Under the pieces are notes generated by a model. It made no database searches and was not told the DNA's origin. It worked only from the letters and a program-made list of their open reading frames with translations. A program made the translations under genes and the position numbers. Positions 1-8,716 of a stretch of DNA of 64,000 nucleotides are shown piece by piece (the stretch's first letter is position 1; every line of letters starts with the position of its first letter). The DNA is from Methylocapsa acidiphila B2 (GTDB lineage Bacteria > Pseudomonadota > Alphaproteobacteria > Rhizobiales > Beijerinckiaceae). Location: assembly GCF_000427445.1 (NCBI RefSeq), contig NZ_KE386496.1, forward strand, positions 124,001-188,000. The letters run 5' to 3'.

Positions 1-10
1 GAGGATCCGC

Positions 11-1702
11 TCACGGCGGCGCAAAAATGACGCCTTCATCGGGGCGCAGGCGCAAGCTCGACCCCACCGATTCGCCTTTGCGGTCGCCATGGGTCGAGAG
101 GGCGATTTCGAGGCCAGAAAGCTCGGCGGGAAGCGCCCAGTCTTGCGCGGCCTCGCCGAAATTGAGAGCGACGAATAGGCGCTCATCGCCTTCGCGCCGT
201 TCATAGATCAGCAAATCCTCGTTGGAGTCGATGAGGCTCCAGGATCCCTTCGCCAGCGCCGGGCGCGCGCGACGATATTGGAGCAGAGCGCGCGTCAAAG
301 TGAGGATGGACGTTGGATCGCCGCGCATGACCGCGACATTGCGCGTTCGATGGTCGTCGGTCAGCGGAAGCCAGGGCTCATGCGTCGAGAAACCGGCGAG
401 ATTGCTCGCATCCCACTGCATTGGCGTGCGCGCAGGGTCGCGCCCGACGCCGAGGCCCGGCTCGCGCTTCGCCCAGGGGTCGCGGATTTGCTCTGGAGCG
501 ATCGTGACGACGCCAATGCCGATCTCGTCGCCATAATAGAGCGTCGGCGTGCCGCGTAAGGTCAGGAGCAGCATGACGGCCATGCGGGCCTGCGCTTGCC
601 CGACCCGCGCCGCGATGCGGGCGCGGTCATGATTGCCCAAAACCCAGTTTGGCCAGGCGCCTTCGGGCAGGGCGGCTTCGTAGCTTTGGATGAGCGCGGC
701 GACCTGAGGCGCGCGCCAGGGCGTTTGCAGCAAGTGGAAATTGAACGGCAGATGCACGCCTTTCAGGCCCTCGCCATAATAAGCGACGAGCCTGTCGATC
801 GGCAGATAAATCTCGCCGATCAACACGCGATCGTCGAACTCGTCGACGACCCGGCGTAGCCCAGCGATGATTTGTTGCACCTCGGGTTGGTCGGCTGAAT
901 AGGCTTGCGCCAGCCGTTCGAGCTCGGGTTGGTCGGGAGTCCAGGCGGGATTTGGTGGGTTGTCGCGAAGAGCGGCGTCTTTCATGAGATGCCAGATCAC
1001 GTCGACGCGGAACCCGTCGACGCCGCGCGCCAGCCAGAAGCGCATGACGTCATGCATCGCCGCGCGGACTTGGCGGTTGCGCCAGTTCAGATCCGGTTGC
1101 TCGGCGAGAAAGGCGTGATGATAATATTGGCCGGTGTCTCGGTCCAAGGTCCACGCGCCGCCGCCGAAATTGCTGATCCAATTATTCGGCGGTCCGCCGC
1201 CGGGCGCTGGATCACGCCAAATATACCAATCGCGCTTGGGGTCCGCGCGAGAGCGCCGGCTCTCCTGAAACCAAGGATGCTCGATCGAGCTGTGGTTCGG
1301 AACGAAATCGACGATGACCTTCAGGCGCCGCTCATGCGCCTCGGCGACGAGCCGGTCGAATTTCTCGAGCGAGCCGAAGATCGGATCGACGTTGCAATAA
1401 TCGGCGACGTCATAGCCGAAATCGGCCATGGGCGAGGGATAAAAAGGCGATACCCATAGGGCGTCGATCCCGAGCCAGGTCAAATAATCAAGCTGGCGCC
1501 GCAAGCCCGCGAGATCGCCGATTCCATCGTCGTTCGAATCCTGAAACGAACGCGGATAGATCTGATAGATAACCCCGTTGCGCCACCATTCACCAGACAC
1601 TGAGTCATTCCCGGGCGAGGGCGCCTCGATTGCCAGAGACCTTGCGAGAGGGGTTCGAGACCGTTCGCCGCGTTCGCAAAGAGACTCGTGAACGCTTGTC
1701 AA
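11..1702 (-). CDS. GH13 family alpha-glucosidase (oligo-1,6-glucosidase type)
   Basis: Glycoside hydrolase family 13 enzyme of 563 residues, the usual length for alpha-glucosidases and oligo-1,6-glucosidases that release glucose from alpha-linked oligosaccharides. The (beta/alpha)8 barrel begins at WWRNGVIYQIYPRSF near residue 40. The catalytic nucleophile lies in GFRVDV, the acid/base in IGEIYL and the third acid in LGNHDR, and region I reads VDFVPNHSS. There is no signal peptide, so it should act in the cytoplasm. The start given is a TTG with a weak ribosome site; a GTG shortly before the WWRNG motif is an alternative. It could also be a trehalose- or sucrose-linked GH13 member; the exact substrate cannot be read from sequence. 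Confidence 0.9.
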   Translation of the reverse strand: MTSVHESLCERGERSRTPLARSLAIEAPSPGNDSVSGEWWRNGVIYQIYPRSFQDSNDDGIGDLAGLRRQLDYLTWLGIDALWVSPFYPSPMADFGYDVADYCNVDPIFGSLEKFDRLVAEAHERRLKVIVDFVPNHSSIEHPWFQESRRSRADPKRDWYIWRDPAPGGGPPNNWISNFGGGAWTLDRDTGQYYHHAFLAEQPDLNWRNRQVRAAMHDVMRFWLARGVDGFRVDVIWHLMKDAALRDNPPNPAWTPDQPELERLAQAYSADQPEVQQIIAGLRRVVDEFDDRVLIGEIYLPIDRLVAYYGEGLKGVHLPFNFHLLQTPWRAPQVAALIQSYEAALPEGAWPNWVLGNHDRARIAARVGQAQARMAVMLLLTLRGTPTLYYGDEIGIGVVTIAPEQIRDPWAKREPGLGVGRDPARTPMQWDASNLAGFSTHEPWLPLTDDHRTRNVAVMRGDPTSILTLTRALLQYRRARPALAKGSWSLIDSNEDLLIYERREGDERLFVALNFGEAAQDWALPAELSGLEIALSTHGDRKGESVGSSLRLRPDEGVIFAPP

Positions 1703-2199
1703 AGGAAAGTGATTTCTCGCTTTCTAGGTTTCCAGACGAAATCATTTCATAAACGCGGCTTTAGGAGATCAACTTTATTTGAGCAGGCTGGGGCGCGAGT
1801 TGCGCTTGCGGACGTCCTATGCGAAATTGCATCGAAATTTGAGGAAACCGCCCGCCAAACGGGAGTTTGGCGTTCTCGTATCCGCTGCGGTTGGTAAGCG
1901 TCCATCGCTTTTTACCGCATGTTGGAAATTCACGACGCATGCTATGCGCCTGCGCCTTTTCGGCATTGGCGCGCATATTGCCTGCAACGATCCACACTGA
2001 CGGCATGTCTTCTTGCCGCTTCCGAGACGGCGCCGTGCGCGCCTGGACTTTTTCGGCGAGCCGGACGCCGGTCCCCAATGACGCCGCCTCCCGAACCTGC
2101 TGCTCGCATGGACAATTGATTTCCGCTGCGCGGACGTTTTCGCCTGCGCAAACGAATAGCCAACGACAACCCTCACAACATGGAAGAGGAAACGATAAC
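1703..2199. other. intergenic region between divergent genes
   Basis: About 500 bases with no convincing gene. Overlapping open frames on both strands lack family resemblance. The only clear structure is a short perfect hairpin at 1853-1872. The region must carry the promoters of the GH13 gene (leftward) and the small Cys-rich gene (rightward), but I could not place them. Confidence 0.5.
1853..1872. repeat. perfect 8-bp hairpin with GGGA loop
   Basis: CGCCAAAC, loop GGGA, GTTTGGCG. The stem is perfect but no clear T-run follows on either side, so a terminator role is not shown. It may simply be an extragenic palindrome. Confidence 0.5.
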
Positions 2200-2493
2200 A
2201 TGAAAATACGCGCCTTGATGATTGCCGGCTTGATGATTGCGACGATCGCTGGTCCGAGCATTGCCTTTGAACAATCTGCTGCGTCCAATGCGGCCGCGCT
2301 GTCCACGCTGCGCGGCGCCCAGGGCGACAGCCTCTTCCAGACCATCAGCTGCAATCCCAATGATGAGGACAAGCAGGCCTATTGCATGAGAAAATGCGAG
2401 GAGGAGATGGTCGATAGCAGCGAGCAATATCACGTCACGAAGGAAGAAGCTGAGGCGAGGAACAAGGCCTGCCAGACGAAGTGCGGCTGCTAA
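2200..2493 (+). CDS. small secreted Cys-rich protein
   Basis: A 97-residue protein not matched to a named family. It starts with a typical signal peptide (MKIRALMIAGLMIATIAGPS, cleavage likely near SIAF). The mature part is acidic and carries six cysteines, one near the middle, then C-x10-C-x3-C spacing and a C-terminal C-x3-C-x-C. This suggests disulfides or metal binding in the periplasm. The ATG was chosen because a strong purine-rich ribosome site (GGAAGAGGA, 2182-2190) sits just upstream and the signal peptide begins there, although the open frame extends further upstream. It is followed by 730 bases without a gene, so it is probably transcribed alone. Confidence 0.7.
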   Translation: MKIRALMIAGLMIATIAGPSIAFEQSAASNAAALSTLRGAQGDSLFQTISCNPNDEDKQAYCMRKCEEEMVDSSEQYHVTKEEAEARNKACQTKCGC

Positions 2494-3227
2494 AGAGCGT
2501 TCCGACCGGATCGACGCATTCGGTCGCCTTAGAACCGCTTCTGCTTGGAAATTCCGAGCCTATTCAGTTCGATCAGATGGATTCAATCTGATCGAACTTA
2601 CTCGCGTGCCGGTCACGCGCGCATGCGCCGTCTCTGTTGCGACGGCGACCGTTCTCGTCGCATCGGGTCCGACGCATCGCGTCGCCTCGGCGCGCGAGCA
2701 ATGAAGTCGTTCGACCAAACCATCTTAATTGACGCCCGATGGATTTAAGGCTGCGCTTGGTTTGAGCTTCAGCTATGGACGTCAGCCGCGGGCGGGACGA
2801 TTTTGATCCCCTTATTGGACGCGAGCCGCTTTAATCGCTCGCCCATCGGATATGAAAATCGACGACGCGTTTAAGTGCGCCCGAACCGCGCCATGAAAAG
2901 GCTCGGGTCCGGATGCTCGCGGCGAACGGTCCGGCCGGCTTGTCGTTTAGCGTCCTTCCATCCTGGTAAAGCTTCGCCGATCCCTTGGACGACTCACGCG
3001 CGGATCATCGGATCAGACGCCGCGTCTTGCCGGAGCGCGACGTTGATTGGCGCAGGGCTGAATTCGGTGTGGCGACAGGATCCGCCAGCGCCGACTGAGC
3101 ATCAAGCTTGAACCTGGCGGTTTTACGTTTGCTTCCTATGCGTCCTGCCATTGGGAACGCCGCGCGCGATAGCACATTGTATACGATCGAGGCGAGCGAT
3201 GGGGCTCTTTCAGCAGGGCGAAACGGC
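2494..3227. other. long intergenic region with palindromic repeat
   Basis: About 730 bases without a supported gene. It holds a perfect 12-bp inverted repeat at 2567-2597 and flanking AT-poor sequence resembling dispersed repeats of Hyphomicrobiales. Open frames here have no signal, domain or ribosome site. Confidence 0.5.
2567..2597. repeat. perfect 12-bp inverted repeat
   Basis: GTTCGATCAGAT, a 7-base GGATTCA loop, then ATCTGATCGAAC. It lies about 75 bases after the Cys-rich gene. There is no T-run, so a repeat-family palindrome is more likely than an intrinsic terminator. A second palindrome at 13782-13804 shares the GATTCA core of the loop. Confidence 0.75.
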
Positions 3228-3776
3228 ATGACTATTTCGCTTTACCGTAGTTTGCCCAATTTCATCACGGTCGGGCGTCTGGCCTTGGTTCCAGCGATAA
3301 TCGCCGCCATATCCGCCGAGCGCTGGCGGGCGGCCTGCCTCCTCTTCGTCGTCGCGGGCCTATCGGACGCGGCTGACGGCTGGATCGCGAAGAGTTTCGA
3401 TCTGCGGAGCGAGCTCGGCGCTTATCTCGATCCTCTCGCTGATAAAGCGCTGATCGTCTCGATCTATGTCGCGCTCGCCATCGTCGGCGCGGTGCCGGCG
3501 ACGATCAGCATTCTCGTCGTCGCAAGGGATGTGATGATCGTAGGCGCCTTCATGGTCTCGTGGTTTCTGCACAAGCCGATGGCGGTCAGGCCGCTCTTGA
3601 TCTCGAAGCTGAACACTTTAGTCCAACTCGGCTGCGCCGCTATGGTGCTCGCTGTGAAAGCCTTCGATTTCCCAGTTGGGAGCTGGTTCGAGATTTCGCT
3701 CTTCGCCGTCGCCTTTCTCACGATCGCGTCGATGGCCGCTTATTTCGAGCAATGGATGAAACACATGAGCGTTTGA
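3228..3776 (+). CDS. CDP-alcohol phosphatidyltransferase family protein
   Basis: Integral membrane enzyme of 182 residues, probably transferring a phosphatidyl group from CDP-diacylglycerol to an alcohol (PgsA or cardiolipin-synthase-like) in the inner membrane. The family signature D-x2-D-G-x2-A-R-x8-G-x3-D-x3-D is present as DAADGWIAK followed by GAYLDPLAD, so all four Asp are kept, but the Arg after Ala is Lys. Several hydrophobic segments surround it. The ATG at 3228 follows an AGGG motif and directly opens the conserved SLPNFITVGRL stretch; the frame is open 120 bases further upstream. It precedes the perM-hdaA pair on the same strand, with a gap of about 240 bases. Confidence 0.88.
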   Translation: MTISLYRSLPNFITVGRLALVPAIIAAISAERWRAACLLFVVAGLSDAADGWIAKSFDLRSELGAYLDPLADKALIVSIYVALAIVGAVPATISILVVARDVMIVGAFMVSWFLHKPMAVRPLLISKLNTLVQLGCAAMVLAVKAFDFPVGSWFEISLFAVAFLTIASMAAYFEQWMKHMSV

Positions 3777-4015
3777 GTCCGGCGCGCTATGGTTCTGGAC
3801 GTCGCCCACCAACGCATCGTGATCTAGGAAGGGATTTCGCGGCGCAAAAATTCGCTGTGCGGCGCGGCTACGAGGCGTATTGCCGGCGTTTTTTTGCTAT
3901 GACAAAAGCTGGCGATCGGACGGGCGGACAGCCGAGAGCCTCGATGCGGAGTCCCTTCGGCCCGAAAGAGCGGGCCGCTCCAAGCGCGCCGCAATCGCGA
4001 GGCGAGGCGACGAAG

Positions 4016-5164
4016 ATGCGGATCGAATGGCAGATCGGCTTCTGGGCCGTCGTTCTCTTGATCGTCATCATCTTTCTTTGGCTGTTCAGTGGCGTGCTTT
4101 TGCCTTTCGCCGCGGCGGTCGCGCTCGGCTATCTTCTGAATCCGGTCGCCGACAGGCTCGAGCGGCTCGGCATGAGCCGGCTCGCCGCGACATTGCTCAT
4201 CATGGTGGCCTTTGTCTTGATCTTGGCCGCGTGCTTTGTCCTGATCGTGCCGATTCTCGGGCGCCAGCTCGTCGCCTTCATCGAGGCCTTGCCATCCTAT
4301 GTCCTCAAGCTCGAGCAATTGATCAGCTACGAGAGCGAACGCTTCAGCCGCGAATATGGCGGCGCGTTGCTGGCCCGCTTCGGGCTTGATGCGCAAGCCG
4401 CGTCGGAAATCAGGACGTCCACGACGGATCTCGTCGTCCAGGCCGCGCAATGGGCGGCGTCCTTCCTGAAATCGGTCTGGACCAATGGCGCCGCGCTGAT
4501 CAGCGTGATCTCGCTGATCATCGTCACGCCGGTCGTCGCCTTTTATATGTTGCTCGACTGGGAGAAGATGATCTCGACGATCGACAGTCTCGTGCCGCTT
4601 CGCTATCGCGACACGGTGCGGGAACTCGCGCGGGAGATCGACGCCGCGATGGCGGGCTTCCTGCGCGGGCAATCTCTCGTCTGCCTTTTTCTGGGCGCAT
4701 GGTACGGCCTCGGCCTCTCGCTGATCGGCCTGAATTTTGGGCTGCTCATCGGCCTCACCGCCGGGCTGTTGAGCTTCATTCCTTATGTCGGCTCGCTGAC
4801 TGCGCTGGTCCTCTCGTCTGCGGTCGCCATCGTGCAGGACTGGCCGCAGTGGAAGCTGCTCGTTCTCGCGCTCATGGTCTTTCTCACAGGCCAATTTCTC
4901 GAGGGCAACATCCTGTCGCCCAAGCTCGTCGGCGATTCCGTCGGTCTGCATCCGGTGTGGCTGATTTTCGCCCTTCTCGCGTTCGGCAGCCTGTTCGGCT
5001 TCACCGGCCTCATCACGGCGGTGCCGCTCGCCGCCGCGACGGGAGTGGTTCTGCGTTTCGCCGTCAAACGCTATCGGGAGAGTGCAATCTTCACCGAATT
5101 GCCGTCTGGATCGCCGAAAATTTTCCTGGAAGCGACGGTGCTCAAACCGGAAAAGGATCGCTGA
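4016..5164 (+). CDS. perM: AI-2E family transporter (PerM/YdgG family)
   Basis: Membrane protein of 382 residues with the family's layout: paired N-terminal helices (WAVVLLIVIIFLWLFSGVLL and the next), a central soluble part, and a C-terminal cluster of helices containing SFIPYVGSLTA and the LSPKLVGDSVGLHP stretch typical of AI-2E/PerM permeases. The substrate is not certain; the family name comes from autoinducer-2 export, but many members do other transport. An ATG at 3899 would give a 39-residue longer product; 4016 is preferred because the first helix follows at once and GGCGAGGCGACGAAG precedes it. The stop is one base before the hdaA start codon, so the two are surely co-transcribed. 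Confidence 0.88.
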   Translation: MRIEWQIGFWAVVLLIVIIFLWLFSGVLLPFAAAVALGYLLNPVADRLERLGMSRLAATLLIMVAFVLILAACFVLIVPILGRQLVAFIEALPSYVLKLEQLISYESERFSREYGGALLARFGLDAQAASEIRTSTTDLVVQAAQWAASFLKSVWTNGAALISVISLIIVTPVVAFYMLLDWEKMISTIDSLVPLRYRDTVRELAREIDAAMAGFLRGQSLVCLFLGAWYGLGLSLIGLNFGLLIGLTAGLLSFIPYVGSLTALVLSSAVAIVQDWPQWKLLVLALMVFLTGQFLEGNILSPKLVGDSVGLHPVWLIFALLAFGSLFGFTGLITAVPLAAATGVVLRFAVKRYRESAIFTELPSGSPKIFLEATVLKPEKDR

Positions 5165-5165
5165 G

Positions 5166-5960
5166 ATGGCCGGCGGGGCGGGTGGCGACCCTGTGTCGCC
5201 CGGCCGCCAGCTAACGCTGGATCTTGCCGCCGCGCCGGGATTCGGGCGCGAGGATTTTTTCATTTCAGGCTCGAACGAGAGCGCCTATGCGATGGTCGAG
5301 CTTTGGCCGAACTGGCCTGACGCCATGTTGCTCGTCCTCGCCCCGGCGGGCGCCGGGAAGAGCCATCTCGGCGCGATCTGGGCCGCGAGGGCCGAAGCGC
5401 GGATCTTGTCGGCCGCCGAGCTGATGCATTCGGACAAGCAGGTTCTCGCAGCCCGGCCACTGCTCATCGAGGACGCCGATGCGATCGGCGAGGCCGAGAT
5501 CGATCTGTTTCATCTGGTCAATTTGATGCGCGAGCGCGGCGCGCCTCTCGTCCTGACTGCGCGAACCCGGCCAGACGCCTGGGGCTTGGGCGTTCCCGAT
5601 CTATTGTCGCGCCTGCGTCTCGCGCCCGTGGTGGAGATCGGGACTCCTGACGATGCCTTGATGCGGGCCGTTCTCGTCAAGCTCTTCATCGACCGGCAGC
5701 TGATCGTCGACGCGAGCACTATCGAATTTGCCGCCCTCCGTCTCGAGCGGTCGCTCTATGCGGCCCGGGCCTTCGTGGCCGATCTTGATCGCGAAGCCAT
5801 GTCGCGCAAAAGCCGGATCACCCGGCCTATGGTCGCCGAGGTGCTGCGCCGACATGAAGTTTCCGGCGAAAATCAAGCTTTGTCGGAAACCGAAAGCGAC
5901 AGCTGCGACCAAGATGACAGCCGCAGGCGACAAACCGCCGCGCGTCAGGGGCCGACGTAG
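5166..5960 (+). CDS. hdaA: HdaA, DnaA-related regulator of replication initiation
   Basis: AAA+ protein of 264 residues resembling domain III of DnaA but without its DNA-binding domain. In Caulobacter HdaA works with the sliding clamp to promote ATP hydrolysis by DnaA (RIDA). Here the N-terminal RQLTLDL fits the clamp-binding motif, Walker A is APAGAGKSHLG (around residue 64) and Walker B is LLIEDAD. The ATG follows the perM stop directly, the arrangement known from other alphaproteobacteria, and this supports the assignment. The C-terminal 30 residues are polar and variable. Its 3' end overlaps the convergent secreted-protein gene by 16 bases. Confidence 0.88.
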   Translation: MAGGAGGDPVSPGRQLTLDLAAAPGFGREDFFISGSNESAYAMVELWPNWPDAMLLVLAPAGAGKSHLGAIWAARAEARILSAAELMHSDKQVLAARPLLIEDADAIGEAEIDLFHLVNLMRERGAPLVLTARTRPDAWGLGVPDLLSRLRLAPVVEIGTPDDALMRAVLVKLFIDRQLIVDASTIEFAALRLERSLYAARAFVADLDREAMSRKSRITRPMVAEVLRRHEVSGENQALSETESDSCDQDDSRRRQTAARQGPT

Positions 5961-6598
5961 CGGATCGAGCGGCCGCGCGGATCCGTAATAAGCGTTCCCG
6001 CCGAAAGTCCGGTCTCCGCGGCTGAGCGGCCCGTCACCACATCGGACTGTCGCTGAAGCTCGCCGCCGCGTTCGGAACGGTTGGCGTCGATTTCGGCAAG
6101 CGCCGCGCGAGCGCGCTTGGAAAGGCCTTTCGTTTCATGCAAGGCTGCGAATTCGTCCGGCGTGTGGCGTTTGCCGGAATCGCCCGTGAAGATGCGGACC
6201 CCGCGATCGGTCATCACGGCGTCGCCTTCTTCCAGGCTGTCGTCTTCCATGATGCCGGAAGCGGCATGCGCGGCCGCGCGCGCCGCGCCGGAATGCCGCG
6301 CGTTCTCGACGGTCAGCCGATGATGAGGATGGTGCAGCGCAACGGTCGTTTCACGCGTGCGCTTTCGCGCATGGAAGGTCGGACGGGGATGGACGCGCGG
6401 CCTCATCGCGTAGCCTGGCGGCGGGCTTTGCTGCATCATGGGCGGCGGCGGGCTGAAGAGAAAATCGAAGAAACCGGCGTCGGCGCTGCTCGTCGACAGG
6501 CTAAGAAGAGCCACGGCCGCCAACGCCCCGCGCGCATATAAAAAAGTCTCGCGCGCATGGATGCTGAAACCAGAGAAAAACCGCCGCAAAAATCCCAC
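5945..6598 (-). CDS. secreted protein of unknown function
   Basis: A 217-residue protein I do not recognise. It has a signal-like hydrophobic stretch (ALAAVALLSLSTSSADA, about residues 27-43) after a longer than usual N-terminal region, then a Pro/His-rich low-complexity segment, and a more ordered C-terminal half ending in TLITDPRGRSIRYVGP. The GTG start is preceded by GGAGG at good spacing. It converges on hdaA and overlaps its last 16 bases. Periplasmic or cell-envelope location is inferred. Confidence 0.65.
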   Translation of the reverse strand: MGFLRRFFSGFSIHARETFLYARGALAAVALLSLSTSSADAGFFDFLFSPPPPMMQQSPPPGYAMRPRVHPRPTFHARKRTRETTVALHHPHHRLTVENARHSGAARAAAHAASGIMEDDSLEEGDAVMTDRGVRIFTGDSGKRHTPDEFAALHETKGLSKRARAALAEIDANRSERGGELQRQSDVVTGRSAAETGLSAGTLITDPRGRSIRYVGP

Positions 6599-6690
6599 GC
6601 TTGGACCTCCGTCACTTAATCGCCGTCTCGATTCGATCCAGTTCTGCTTCTATACTTCGCAGCTGCGAAATCGGGCAAGTTCCCGCCCGA

Positions 6691-7575
6691 TCAGGCTCGC
6701 CTCAGGATTTGCTCGTATTCGGCCTGCACCACGGCCGCCCCATAGCGGCGCTCGAGCCGTAAAACCGTGAAATGTCCGCGCGCGAGGGTCTGGAAATGAT
6801 CGACGAACGCGTAATTGATCGCTGCGCCGCAAAGAGCGCCGATCACCGGAGCGCTTTGGGCGGCGAGCTTTTGCGATACGACGAAACCGAAACGCGCGCC
6901 GACCTGGGTCACAAACCGCACCATTGCCGGCGAGGCCTCTTCGACCAATCCGCGCTTGGCCAGAAAGCCTGCGGCTTCGGACACGGATTTCGCGAGTATC
7001 CCACGCAGCGCGAAATAGCCGGTCTCGATGCTCGCGTCGCTCGAGCGCAGCGCCACGGGTCCCGCCTCGACTCTTCCGCCCAGGGCAAAGACCTCGAGGC
7101 AAGCGATGGCGGTTCGGGGGTGCGATAAGTCTTCCCCCTCGTTCTTGGCGATTTCGGCGATCGAGCGCAGCATGATCATCGTTGTGAAGGGCAGCTCGAC
7201 CGCAAGGCCCGAGAGACCAAAGGCGCCGCCCGCAGCCCCAGCGAGGACGGCTGCGCCTTTGTGGCGCCGGCGAGAGTCCGCCGCGGGCTTCCGATCGAGA
7301 CTGCGCAGCGCCACGGCGAGCGCGCTTCGGATCGCCGCCTCGGCCGACTTGTTGACGATCTCTGACACATGCGCCGGGAGGATCGAGCCGAGGATGCCGA
7401 CCGGCCGACCGACCAAGGCGGTTAGGCGCATCGCCACGCTGGCGTGTTCCAGCTCCCGCACAGCGCGCTCCAGGGCGGCCAAGTCGTCGGCGGAAAGCGC
7501 CGAGTCCCGGATCCGCGCCAGCCACACGTCTTCCGCCGAGGGTGCAATGCTCACGAGGGAGCCTAAGTTCGTCAC
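6691..7575 (-). CDS. EcsC family protein
   Basis: Protein of about 294 residues with the EcsC domain. Recognisable parts are a central glycine/alanine-rich hydrophobic segment (AAVLAGAAGGAFGLSGLAVELPFTT) followed by TMIMLRSIAEIA and, near the C-terminus, GALCGAAINYAFVDHFQ. EcsC was named in the Bacillus ecs locus; the biochemical role of stand-alone proteobacterial members is unknown. I chose the GTG at 7575 because AGGA lies about seven bases upstream; a TTG at 7581 is possible. It lies 90 bases upstream of the secreted protein gene on the same strand, so a two-gene unit is possible. Confidence 0.8.
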   Translation of the reverse strand: MTNLGSLVSIAPSAEDVWLARIRDSALSADDLAALERAVRELEHASVAMRLTALVGRPVGILGSILPAHVSEIVNKSAEAAIRSALAVALRSLDRKPAADSRRRHKGAAVLAGAAGGAFGLSGLAVELPFTTMIMLRSIAEIAKNEGEDLSHPRTAIACLEVFALGGRVEAGPVALRSSDASIETGYFALRGILAKSVSEAAGFLAKRGLVEEASPAMVRFVTQVGARFGFVVSQKLAAQSAPVIGALCGAAINYAFVDHFQTLARGHFTVLRLERRYGAAVVQAEYEQILRRA

Positions 7576-8005
7576 CTTCAAATCCTAGTTCTGCAAGACG
7601 TCCGGGGAGCCCTCTTCGAGGAATCGACCTACGATTGCATAATGCTGCGGAAATCTATCACCAGTGGCGCAGCCTGCTTAAATTTTGCCTCGGCGAAAAA
7701 ATCTCAAATTCCATTTTCGACAAGCTTCGTGTCGTCTCATTAAACATTAAACCTCGACTGCCGTAACGCTTGCCGACGCTTTTGGTTCGCCTGCGCCCGC
7801 TTTTTCATGAATTGCGTTGCACCGATCAGGCCATTGAGCGCCGAGAGCTCATTAAGTTCAAGCGAATCCATCGCAGGACGATTAAGCGAGAAAAAAGGCC
7901 GGCGCCGCGGCGGCGCGAATCGTTAAAATCCTCAGCCTACCTTTAGCCGTTCGGCAAAGTCGCGCCGCCAAAAGCTTTCCCTAGCGAGATGCGGGAGAGC
8001 GAGAC
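7576..8005. other. intergenic region, divergent promoters expected
   Basis: About 430 bases between the divergent EcsC gene and the transglutaminase-like gene. No open frame has supporting features. It is locally AT-rich around 7660-7760. It must contain both promoters, which I cannot place with confidence. Confidence 0.4.
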
Positions 8006-8716
8006 ATGAAGGATCGACCGGCGAAGTCAAAGCCAATCTTTTTCGTAGAGTTTCGCGCTTTGACGCTTGCGCTAGCCTTGTTTTTTCTGATCTCCAGCAT
8101 CGTCCTTCCCTCTGACGCTGAACAGGTTGAGCGCGCTCCGCCGGGCGCCTTCGCGCTTGTCGGCGCGCCCACCAGCATCCCTTATGGCTGGGCGGATTTC
8201 TGCCGTCGCTACGACGGCGAATGCGACGGCGCGCCGCTTCCGCCGCGCGATGTCGCTTTCACGCCTGATGCCGCCGAGGCGTTGGAACGCGTCAATACTT
8301 GGGTCAACGCGCATATTGAGGCGGTGTCAGACATGGAGCATTGGGGCGTTGTCGATCAATGGGATTACCCGAGCGACGGCAAAGGGGATTGCGAGGACTA
8401 TGCGCTCTTGAAGCGAAAGCTTCTCATGAAAGAGGGGTTCCCGCGGCAGGCGCTTCTCATGACGGTCGTCAAGGACTTGAACAACGAGGGCCACGCGATC
8501 CTGACCGTCAAGACGGACGCCGGCGAATTCGTGCTCGACAATTTGAACAATGAGACGAAGCCTTGGGACCAAACCGGCTATCGGTTCATCAAGCGTCAAT
8601 CACAAACCGACCAAAACGTCTGGGTGCAGCTCGGCGAACCGACCCCAGAGCCGGACTTCGTCTCCCGTCGAGCGCCGCCGCGCGTCACATATGGCCGACG
8701 AAGGCCAAGCGCATAA
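8006..8716 (+). CDS. transglutaminase-like cysteine peptidase (BTLCP family)
   Basis: Protein of 236 residues with an N-terminal signal anchor (about residues 14-36) and a bacterial transglutaminase-like cysteine peptidase domain. The active-site block GDCEDYALLKRKLL gives the Cys, GHAILTVKTDAGEFVLDN supplies the His and the downstream Asp. Members of this family (LapG and relatives) act in the periplasm, LapG cutting a surface adhesin; no LapD or adhesin gene is visible here, so the target is unknown. A purine-rich site (GGGAGAGCGAG) precedes the ATG. The last 32 bases overlap the convergent unknown gene. Confidence 0.87.
   Translation: MKDRPAKSKPIFFVEFRALTLALALFFLISSIVLPSDAEQVERAPPGAFALVGAPTSIPYGWADFCRRYDGECDGAPLPPRDVAFTPDAAEALERVNTWVNAHIEAVSDMEHWGVVDQWDYPSDGKGDCEDYALLKRKLLMKEGFPRQALLMTVVKDLNNEGHAILTVKTDAGEFVLDNLNNETKPWDQTGYRFIKRQSQTDQNVWVQLGEPTPEPDFVSRRAPPRVTYGRRRPSA

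Noticed and set aside
1867-2199. N-terminal extension of the Cys-rich gene
   Set aside because: A good signal peptide and ribosome site place the start at 2200; the upstream part has no protein-like character.
5082-5165. Upstream extension of hdaA inside perM
   Set aside because: The ATG at 5166 directly follows the perM stop and begins before the clamp-binding motif; the extension is only an open frame overlapping perM.
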